From: Saposhnikovia divaricata
Lineage: Eukaryota > Streptophyta > Magnoliopsida > Apiales > Apiaceae
DNA: 64,000 nt
Reading direction: 5' to 3'
Assembly: GCA_036435485.1 (NCBI GenBank)
Contig: CM071594.1
Coordinates: 97,119,001-97,183,000 of the forward strand
The notes under the pieces are model-generated. The model did not search any database. It saw nothing but the letters and a program-made list of their open reading frames with translations, and was not told where the DNA came from. Made by a program: the position numbers and the translations under genes. This document shows, piece after piece, positions 56,034 through 64,000 of this stretch (position 1 is the stretch's first letter; each line of letters begins with the position of its first letter).

Positions 56034-57048
56034 TGTTGACGGAGGAGTTTGGGAACAACAAATTTCGAGGTCTGTCGCCGGAATCAAGATCTATGACGGT
56101 GGTTTTTCTCCGGAAAAAGTGGTGGCGTGTGGTGGCTGTAGATAATTGGTGGCTGAGATTGATAGGGTTAGTGGCGGCTATTCAGAGCTCTCGACTTCCA
56201 ACCCCCCAATCGGCCTACGTACCCCGGTATTTATAGGGGATCAAGCCATACGTAGTTCTTGGAGAGCAAGAAACCCAAATGGGCTTGGATAATGGACCAG
56301 CTTCCGGAATGTTCTACTATGAGGCCTAACCACAAAAGGCCCAAGGCTCATCCAAGATCTCAAGACTTCACGGATAAGGAAACTTCCCCCGTCGAGGACT
56401 AGTCCTATCCGCTACCAGCTATTTCTTGATTTCAAGGATGCAGGTATAGCCGTGGTTTACCCCAAGTGCAGAACGCATCCCTGTCCCCCGAATGAGAAGC
56501 ACCCACCAGATAGCAGGACAGGTGATCCAGAGCTTTTGGGTGCAAAGTGCAGGATTACTCCAAAGTTCCCCAATGAGAGCGCGCCCATTGGCTACAGGAA
56601 CAGAGCTCCCAAAGCACACACCAGAAAGTCCCCATCTTTCCACCTTAGGGCGCACGGATGCCTCTCTTAGCGTCTAAGAAGGGTCCTTATATCCAGGCAA
56701 ACCCCTGGAGGCCTTCTGCGACGGACATCCCCCTCCTGAGATACGACAGGAGGGAATTCTTCAACTTCTAGTATTCCAGCTTGAGTAGAATCCCACCTAA
56801 ATAGAATCCTAACTTGAATAGTATCATAAGAGAGATTTCTTCAATGTCTTCTTAGAAAACCACCTTGAACACATTTATCCCCATATTTCACATTTAGGGC
56901 GCGCCCTAACTATAAGGAAAGCCAGGGCGCGGCCTAATTCCTCCAACTTAAGTCAAAATCCTAATTTATTCTAGAATTCCCCCAAATTGAACCCACATTT
57001 AGCCCGAATCCATCTTGAAAATACCCGAACCGAATTTTGGCTATAACA
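56034..57048 (-). repeat. 5' LTR of the young gypsy
   Basis: 1015 bp, two mismatches to the other LTR (near 56663 and 56950). TATAAATA at 56235-56228; AGGGCGCGCCCT at 56896-56907. Confidence 0.95.
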
Positions 57049-57374
57049 ATTTCCAAGGTTCTGTTGCTATGATTTTTCAATCTGGACCCGAGATTGATCT
57101 ATGGACTTTAGATAATGTTTCTCCCGAGGTGTCTTGGACGAAAAAATTTAGCATCGAGGCTGATTCTGAGACTCAGATATGGTTATCCAAGTGTTTGGGT
57201 GCAGGACAGTGTTTTGGACTAAAGTTGTTCAATGGAAGTTTCATGTTTAATGTCTTGTATGACTGTGTGAAGAAAGAAATCATAACTTATAAACCTCAAG
57301 AAGATGTGTATGCTTATCTCAAATACACGGAAACACTTGTTTCACTTGATGGCTTTGAGCAGCAAGTGCAGTAA

Positions 57375-57692
57375 AATGACAACTGAAGCAGTCTCCCACC
57401 AAAAAGATCGAAGGTAAGATGACCACGCATTTGTATCTTAACAATTATATGTTAATCTTGAGTATCAGTTCTTTTTATGCTGAATTGCTTTAACCATTCT
57501 CTACGCATGTTCATCATCCTTGCCTCATGTTGTTTAATCCTTTTTGGCATAATGGCATCTTTCTTTAATGTGTACTACTGCCTTCAATTTTTACTAACAT
57601 TTCTCTTCCACTTTGCTTACTATATTTTCTGTTGCACTCTGCTTATTGACCTCTCAGTTGAACTACACCGGTTCAAATTTCCCAACTTGCAG
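57375..57692 (+). other. Sequence after the F-box stop
   Basis: T-rich DNA, probably F-box 3' UTR or intron; ends in a good splice-acceptor-like TTCCCAACTTGCAG|GAAAG at about 57692. No ORF is supported. Confidence 0.4.
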
Positions 57693-58113
57693 GAAAGAAA
57701 ATTAAAGTTCCTTTTGAGGATAGTTGGCTCAAACTATATCCCTTGCCCATGAAGACGCTAGAAGAAATGTATATCCAGATGAAGGATACGGATAATGAGT
57801 TTGATGTGATCCAAGTATTCTACAGCAAGTGTAAATATTCATTTTATAAGCATGCTGCAGCTCTACCATGGTGGATGTATCCTTGTTTTAAGAAGGGCTG
57901 TGATGTAAAAAAGGTTCTGTACAGTGTCTTTCCTGCAGCTGCTGATATCAAACTTCTTGCCTTTGATTACCAGGGAACAGTGGTGAGATAGCATCTAATC
58001 CTACCTTTGAAAAGGATACTGATTTTCCCTTTTATGATGGTGATATGCAAGAGGAGGTCTAGAAACTGAGGAGCGAGTACAATTGGGATTACCCTTTCAT
58101 TGATGATATGTAG
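57693..58113 (+). pseudogene. Thioredoxin-fold / nucleoredoxin-like fragment
   Basis: An open stretch after an acceptor-like AG reads KVPFEDSWLKLYPLPMKTLE, then EFDVIQVFYSKC, LPWWMYPCF and IKLLAFDYQGTVV, and stops at TAG 57989-57991. A shifted frame continues with DFPFYDGDMQEEV, then a stop and a YPFIDDM-like end. The order (FEVI-like strand, LPWW, LxAFDxxGxxV, YPF) resembles nucleoredoxin C-terminal modules, but no CxxC is seen. It is likely a decayed gene piece; family assignment is tentative. Confidence 0.35.
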
Positions 58114-58530
58114 TCCAGATTCTGGTTGCTGTGTTTTATCATTTTCTGTTGCTGTTTATGTTAAAATATAAAGACTATTATCATTTCTGGTGATGAATTC
58201 ATTCTAGTTTTTTGAGTTATGTCATTGATCTACACTTTCCGTTTAATATTCGTGAACTGGCATGCTTTATTGAGTCGGGATGATGAAGTCTTGGTTTAGG
58301 TACCATTTTTCCCCTCAGAATGGTGTTGAGAAAAGTGGCTATCGTTTTGTGTATTTGCGCTTGTGTTAGTTCAAGAATTAAGAATAACATTAGAAATGGT
58401 TTCGATTAACAGGATTTCTTAAAGCTAATTATGCCATTGTCATCATAAGATCAATATCTTGTAAAATTGCTTACATGCTCATAACAATCATTACTTTCAA
58501 GTTTGTACAACTTCATGGTTCAAGTAAATA

Positions 58531-61500
58531 TCATGGTCCCAACAATAACCGCTGCAGAATAGCTGCTTTTGAAGGTTCTTGGGTCGTGGACAATGTAGTC
58601 GGGGGTGAATCTGGTCCATCGATAGATGGTTTAATTACTGTAATAAAAATAACATTATAGAATATTGTAAAGACAAGAAGAACTGCAACCAAAGATGTTT
58701 GAAAAGATCCATCAGCAAGCCCCGGTGATGATTGCGCTGTTGTACGATCAATTTCAGCTTGCTCTCTCGTATACTTTACATCAGCAGCTGCATTAATTTA
58801 TGCCGACATTGATCAAAACATATGTAGTTGCTAAAAGTATCTACTATAGTTGGCATCTACTCTTAAGTAACTAATTTTTAAAAAACAGATAGAGTTAAAA
58901 AAGGATGGCACTGCCTGTTTTACATTTAACAAAATAGAAATCGTTCACATAAATTTCTCACATCTTTTGACTAATCAATGAAGCAGAAACACTATGTTGT
59001 GTAAACTAGAAGCCTATAGGTATGTATGGGCCGAAGACAAGGTGTGTCTAGTAGAAAACTTGCCTGGCACATTTTTAAAGTAGAGCCAATAAGGACGATG
59101 CTTAAAATATGCATTGAAAACTAATATGAAAATATACTCTATCTAACACTTCCAAACCACTTCCGTGTAGCAAATTATACCCAGCCTTTGACTGAATAAC
59201 TTCTCCTCAATCCCTCTTTAGCTAATAAATTAGCTTCTTTATTGAACACTCAACTTATATGAGCAATTATAAGGATCTCAAATTCTAGATATGAATTAAG
59301 AATATTTTCCAATGTCTAATCTGTGGCTGAGCCCTTAATGACACACTCGAGACGATAGCAACATTTATAGCACAGGTGGAAATTGTGGTGACAAGGATGA
59401 TGAGGGTAAGTGGTATGTTCAGTGTGTGTGTATTATTCTCACAACTTTAATAGAACGTAGTGCTGCTAAATAGTACTATCAGTTATAGTGATCAATTATG
59501 TTGTTCTTGAAAACTGAATATCAGTAATGAATCGAAACTGCTACAAGTTTAAATATAGTTATAAGCTGCTATAATTTTCTTGCAGTTAGTAGAAGCACAC
59601 CTACTTGTAGAACTTCAGATGTGCCACCTTTTTGAACTGCAAATGCAGATGGGCTATTGGGCTGCTGCAAATTCATTGCAGAATTGTTATTATTATTGCA
59701 GATGGACTGATGAATTCTAATTCGTCACTGTTATGTACTTAATTATTTTGCTCACTTGCATTAGACTAGTAGTATGGTTTTATGTCATTTAATTATTCGT
59801 GGACTCAATAGTGACTACAGAGCATGTAATTTCATACTGTGGTATGGTACTATTGTCATTTTTTCTATTATATATATTTTTTGAGTTGATACTATTGTCA
59901 TTTGGTAATCTGGGATTTCTGATTGTTATGTTTTGTGTCATTTGACATTTAATAATTGGGCTATGACTATAATAATATTGCTTGTTTATTTATAAATGAT
60001 ACATTTTTTAGTCCCTGACACGACCCATTTAATACTCGTGTTGAAACAGGTTGTTTCTCTGACCCACAATCCTAAATTGCCACTCCTAGGTCGAAGCACC
60101 AAAAATAATATCCTATTTCTGGAGATGGTATGAAAAATAGTAATCCAAAAGGGACCTCTGTACTAGCCCACACCAAAAACCCCAATGTGACGATTGTAAT
60201 GGTAAGCCTATCTTGAATTTTATGATCGTTAGGAGGTCCCAGCGTGAGAGCTTCAGCATTAGATTTGACTTTAGGTTCAGAGAAAGGAATATGCTTAGAC
60301 CCCCTACTCTCTCGATTAATGTTTTTATGAGAAAGACTCCTACAATGGATTTTTTGTAAAGACTTACTGATGACCATGTCCTTACACCTCAAGGCCTCAA
60401 TAAAAATCTTCCTATCCCCCAGGAACTTATTTAAGCAAATAAAATTCTCATCACGCAAACATTTCCATGATCTCTATTTCCCTCAGAGTTTTACTCATAT
60501 CCTCAACATTACGAAGAAGTTTCTCCTTTTTTTTTATTCATTCAATGGTGAGTCATCTGCAAATCTTAACTTAACCTCCCTTTTGAATTACAATCCAAAA
60601 CCCTATCGTTAGTCTGACCTTCCAGTGGAATCCAATCTTCAAACTTCCTTTGGCAGCCCAGCTTCCGATCTTCTAGTGATCTGATTCTTGTCTCCCACCA
60701 TGAATCCTTAATCAGAAATTTTCCTTGAGAATCTCTAGCAGTTGAGTTCAAAGTTAAATGAATTTAAGTCTTTTATCCAATGCTGAATGAGATTTTGGAT
60801 CCTAATGTTTACACTTTTAAAAAGCTCAATAAAAATAGCCACTTAAATTTGAAATATTATTTACTTGAACAGTTTGAACTGTAATTAATAGTCACCGATG
60901 AGGCGCCTCCGGCCTTCCCACAAGTATTCTGCGACAATTAGGATTCAAGCTGTTCAACTAATTCAAGTTTAAGGTTTCAGAGTGCATCATTAAAATGTCA
61001 GGTTTCTATAAATTAATATGTGTCAACGATATCCCTAGCACCTGTAGCACAGTGCCTACCTAAATCTGTTGCGGGTTCTAGTCTTAGTCGAAACATGCGT
61101 TGATTAGTAAGGGAATTCGAAAAAGGAAGAATTACAATAGGAAGTTAAAATGTAATTAGAAAGCATAGTGGACACTCGACAGAAGTATTCTCATATTCTG
61201 TAAGAAATGTAAGAACATGAGAATCCTTATCCACTTGAGTAGATGGATCACATGCAAACACTAAAAATACCACAAACACACTAACACACATAGTCTAGAG
61301 CAAAGCAAGCATTTGCAATAAAGCAAGTGACATAAATATAAAGAAGATAAGCAAAAGAAATAATGACCTCTGATTTTAGGGGGGTTAATGGGTTTATCAG
61401 AAATAGACTGAAGTTGTTGGTCAAGCTTCTTGAGTGCTTCTCTAGCCTTATCCTGGTCTATTTCAAATTCTGAGTCTCTTCCGCTGCGAGCGACAACTTT

Positions 61501-61620
61501 GTATTTATGGTTCCTGAATCCATTTTTGTTGTTCATCTTGTTTCTATGTATTTTGTTCCCACCAAAACCAGTGGTGGTTGTGTGGAGATTCAAGTGATGA
61601 GGGCAACAGATAGAGTGCAT
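58531..61620 (-). CDS. Two-exon gene for a probable plastid membrane protein
   Basis: Exon 1 is 61620-61368 (start MHSICCPHHLNLHTTTT) and exon 2 is 58787-58531. The donor reads CAGAG|GTCATT and the acceptor AATGCAG|CTGCTG, and the phases join, giving 169 residues. The N-terminal about 45 residues are S/T/N/K-rich and poor in acids, like a plastid transit peptide. A conserved-looking block follows (FEIDQDKAREALKKLDQQLQ). Near the C-terminus is one membrane helix (TSLVAVLLVFTIFYNVIFITVIKPS). Similar small uncharacterised chloroplast proteins exist in plants (from memory). The 2.6-kb intron is host DNA with decayed fragments. All visible features are intact, so this is probably the only complete host gene in the window. 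Confidence 0.75.
58788..61367 (-). other. Intron of the plastid-protein gene
   Basis: 2.58 kb, GT...AG. Mostly AT-rich; the minus-strand open stretches at 60072-60458 and 60566-60751 have no recognised motif and may be remnants of old repeats. Nothing else can be supported. Confidence 0.6.
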
Positions 61621-61670
61621 TGTTTGAGTTCAGCACAAACCCAACCCAGCCACTACACTTGCCAAGGAAT

Positions 61671-61680
61671 CTATATACTC
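61671..61680 (-). promoter_or_regulatory. Candidate TATA box of the plastid-protein gene
   Basis: The minus strand reads GAGTATATAGATTCC about 50-60 bases before the ATG at 61620. Confidence 0.4.
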
Positions 61681-61721
61681 TTTATTAACGGGCAAAACCA
61701 TTTGGGTATACAAGAGTACTA

Positions 61722-63052
61722 AAGTACCAAAATATCAAATTTGATTATCACTAAATTTGGGATTCCTTTGTTAATGTGTATAACCATGTTTTAATGTTTT
61801 TGAAATATTTATTTACTTTAATCTTCCTTACAACTACATAATTATAAAGATTTATTTATTTTAAATTTTTTAGTTTTATCTTTGATTCGATTCCCTATAA
61901 TTGCATAATTAAATAGTATTTATCAATTTATTAATATTGATATTTTAATCTCAACTCGTGTTTAATTATGTCGGGTTATTAACTATAATTAAATATTAGC
62001 AAATTATTTGGTCGACAAAATGATGAATATTAAAATATTAGTTTTTTTAAGGGTGAAGGACCAAAATAGTCCAAAATCAAAATGCAAGGCCCTTCCCTAC
62101 CCCATTTCAGAAAATCGGCCCTAAATGCCCCATGGACACGCTATTTCGTATTGCACAACAATTGATGCGCATGTTCGGTTAGCGTATCAGGGGTATAATT
62201 TGCTATTTCGTCCCGCGCGTCTGGTTTGTTGTGACGGATGGTGTTCAGAATTAATACCTATTGCGCAACACGAACATGCGCAACAGCACTTTTTTTAAAA
62301 AAAACTAATACGCTACCCGAAACGGCATATTTGGGGTAGATGAGGACCAAGAATTTGTGGATGGTCCATTTTGAACATTATCTTTTTTTTAAAAGAATAA
62401 GTTTAAGTTATTTAGTCAAGAAAAAGGTGAATACTTTTAGTTTCAAAAAATATGATTTGTAATTTATAATTTATAATCTAACAAATATTACAACGTAATT
62501 TGTTATCCATTTACCTAGCATATTTACAACTTCAAAACAAATTTTAATATAATACAACACCGCTATCCCAGCAGACTAATATTTAACTTCAATTAATAAT
62601 AAATATTTCATAGAATTCCATTGCACTGCTTACCAACCAACCTATGTACTCTCGAAATTTTCAAATAATCTTTTTACAAAACATAGAGAAATTTAATTGA
62701 AAAAAAAAATGTATTATATTGATGAAATAAAATTGTGTTTAGTTCACAGATTGTTTCACCTTTCAACATAGTGGAGTAAATTAATCTTTTATTGTCCAAT
62801 TGTTCAAAATTGAACAAAATTGTCACTTTCTTAAACTAATAAAAAAGGTAAAAGGAAGCTATTCTCAATATTTCCGACGGATACACATCCCAAAATTATC
62901 ACAACCTTACTTTTTGAGAATATTCTTTTCAGAAAAAAAAAAACAAGATCAGGTGTCATACACCCAATCCTGAAATGCATACGAGGTCATCAGCTAAAAC
63001 CCATGTCACAAAACATGCACAATCCTTGGATAACCATTCTTAAAAGGCTCCC
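61722..63052. other. Intergenic AT-rich DNA
   Basis: Very AT-rich. A GC-richer island at about 62050-62340 contains repeated GCGCAAC and CATGCGCA words (TGCGCAACACGAACATGCGCAA). No ORF is supported. Confidence 0.6.
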
Positions 63053-63233
63053 GGTCTGGTGCATAAACGTATGCACCAGACCTGTTACACAACATACGGC
63101 TCCCTCGCCGTTGGATCAACCATCCAACGGCTCTGATTAAAAAAAAATTACTGTACCGCAACAAGTTTCCGCGGTACGGGACAATTACCAAAATACCCCT
63201 GCTCCCGTACCGCAACAAGTTTCCGCGGTACGG
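63053..63233. repeat. Cluster of four hairpins
   Basis: 63053-63082: perfect 13-bp arms GGTCTGGTGCATA with loop AACG. 63107-63131: perfect 10-bp arms GCCGTTGGAT with a 5-base loop. 63153-63177 and 63205-63233: two copies of GTACCGCAACAAGTTTCCGCGGTAC; the second has perfect 9-bp arms CCGTACCGC/GCGGTACGG and an 11-base loop. They lie 570-750 bases before the ATG of the next gene. Confidence 0.9.
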
Positions 63234-63806
63234 TGTCTTCCCCATTTTGTTAATTATTTCGCCAGTAGCAGTTTAATACACAAAACACACAAAAACCACC
63301 ACCAAAACTACTTTTCTGAGGCGATTTATTCCGTTTGAGAGGCGTTTTCTTGCGGTTTGAAAGGCGAAATCAACACGAAAGGGCTGTTCTTCATCATTTT
63401 AGAGGTATTTTCTTCATTATTCTTGTTTTCTTTCCTGGTATAATGTGTGTTCAATTGATTTTCTATGTATGTGATTTAGAGGCGATTAATTGTATGTTTG
63501 GTGCATATTGTTGTGTGTAATTCGAATTTCCCCGTACTTTAGTTTAATTAGGGTTTAATTTCTTTTTAAATTATGTGTATAACTGAACTAGGGTTTATGT
63601 GTAATTCGAATTAGGGGCTTGCACTGTAATCAGAATTTTTTTTGTTGATTTTAGAGGGAATGTTTGTTGAATTTAGGATATATTCTTGTCAAATTCGAAC
63701 TGGTATTGCATTTGGTTATTAATTTAGTTGTTATGATTTTTAGATAATATTTTTGAATACTATTTGAACTTGTTTTTAATGTAATTCTTTATCTAATTGG
63801 CAGGGT

Positions 63807-64000
63807 ATGGATGGTTTTCACGATGACTTACTTGATACTTTGTCGGGTCCTAGTAGAGCGAACATTATTTGGGATAACCGCTATCATGTTAGCGAGGATG
63901 TGTGGGATGGTAGGGGGAGGGAGGAGTTGGAGTGCATTTGTGGTAATAGGGCGATGCGGGAGTGGAAGTTAAGAAGACCACAGAGGGAGCTTCTACATAT
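63807..64000 (+). CDS. Start of a possible plant-mobile-domain (MAIN-like) gene, cut by the window end
   Basis: The ATG at 63807 follows a splice acceptor (AATTGGCAG|GGTATGG, exon from 63804). The 5' UTR intron would start at 63404 (TTAGAG|GTATTT). Sixty-four codons are open to the edge: start MDGFHDDLLDTLSGPSRANI, then IWDNRYHVSEDVWDGRGREE and LECICGNRAMREWKL. Short acidic N-terminus, H-x-S-x-x-W-like words and a W-K-L segment recall plant mobile domain (phosphatase-7 long-form-like, MAIN family) proteins, which are often carried by transposons. The assignment is weak because only the N-terminus is visible. Confidence 0.4.
   Translation, partial: MDGFHDDLLDTLSGPSRANIIWDNRYHVSEDVWDGRGREELECICGNRAMREWKLRRPQRELLH

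Larger units (their letters stand above)
44177..57048 (-). mobile_element. Young Tat-type Ty3/gypsy element rich in AGGGCGCGCCCT palindromes
   Basis: 12,872 bp with perfect TSD ATTTC (44172-44176, 57049-57053) and two 1015-bp LTRs differing at two positions by eye. Minus-strand order: 5' LTR (57048-56034), PBS, gag-protease-RT-RNase H-integrase (55979-49299, one in-frame TAG), a non-coding stretch, an antisense spliced gene (45356-48368), PPT, 3' LTR. There is no chromodomain, the RNase H is followed directly by integrase, and an antisense gene sits near the 3' LTR, all as in the Tat lineage. The palindrome AGGGCGCGCCCT occurs at least 16 times exactly, and I noticed it nowhere else in the window. 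Confidence 0.95.
33204..57374 (+). pseudogene. F-box protein gene (FBA domain part) split by three retrotransposons
   Basis: Host pieces at 33204-33235, 38124-38468, 43953-44176 and 57054-57374 join in one frame when each insert and one TSD copy are left out: 306 sense codons with no stop until TAA 57372-57374. Motifs are those of plant F-box associated (FBA) domains: GVCNGIICL, YLWNPSIRKCKKLP, GFGYDPISNDYKVLRI, VNGVLFLDAF, LFSFDLHQETIG. These proteins act as substrate adaptors of SCF ubiquitin ligases. The N-terminal F-box is not in the window; another LTR ends at 33203, so it should lie left of base 1. Insertion makes the gene almost certainly null unless the inserts are spliced out. The absence of internal stops suggests inactivation is recent or decay slow. 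Confidence 0.88.

Noticed and set aside
60072..60458. 128-codon minus-strand ORF with a hydrophobic stretch
   Set aside because: Lies within the intron of the plastid-protein gene and its sequence matches no family I recognise; the true last exon is at 58531-58787.
63053..63233. CRISPR-like array
   Set aside because: Only one unit is repeated (twice), units are hairpins without regular spacers, and this is a plant nuclear genome.

Overview
The window is nuclear DNA of a flowering plant, almost certainly a eudicot; the species cannot be named from sequence alone. The evidence is AT-rich intergenic DNA, spliced host genes (a plant FBA-type F-box gene and a probable plastid-targeted protein) and several families of plant LTR retrotransposons. 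No rRNA, tRNA or CRISPR array was found. About 57 of the 64 kb is retrotransposon DNA, stacked like nested dolls.

Region 1-30.8 kb. A minus-strand Ty3/gypsy element (5' LTR 30251-30822, gag and protease remnants down to 23905) carries a 3.9-kb plus-strand solo LTR (25689-29604) inside gag. It is also split by a minus-strand Sirevirus-like Ty1/copia element (5' LTR 22527-23899, gag, pol, and a third ORF that leaves the window at base 1). That copia is split in turn by a very young plus-strand copia of the same type (2256-16110; TSD TAACT; two LTR mismatches in 1148 bases). The young element has gag, pol with one in-frame TAG, and a 1592-codon third ORF between pol and the 3' LTR.

Region 30.8-57.4 kb. 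An LTR-like segment ends at 33203. Next come the pieces of one F-box gene, broken by a copia with rare TA...TA LTR ends (33236-38118, TSD CGAAA), a second copia (38469-43947, TSD TTCCT) and a young minus-strand Tat-type gypsy (44177-57048, TSD ATTTC). If each insert and one TSD copy are ignored, the host reading frame is open for 306 codons to its stop at 57374. The gypsy has a gag-pol with one nonsense codon and, in antisense near its 3' LTR, a spliced gene with its own TATA box. It also contains at least 16 exact copies of the 12-bp palindrome AGGGCGCGCCCT in LTRs, coding DNA (all three reading frames) and non-coding DNA.

Region 57.4-64 kb. This holds a thioredoxin-fold-like gene fragment, a two-exon minus-strand gene for a probable plastid membrane protein (58531-61620), a cluster of perfect hairpins (63053-63233), and the first coding exon of a possible plant-mobile-domain gene that runs off the right edge.

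A common theme is that the three best-preserved elements each carry a private, repeated, mostly palindromic motif in LTR U3 and again next to an extra non-gag/pol gene. This could mean element-specific promoters or binding sites for element-encoded proteins.
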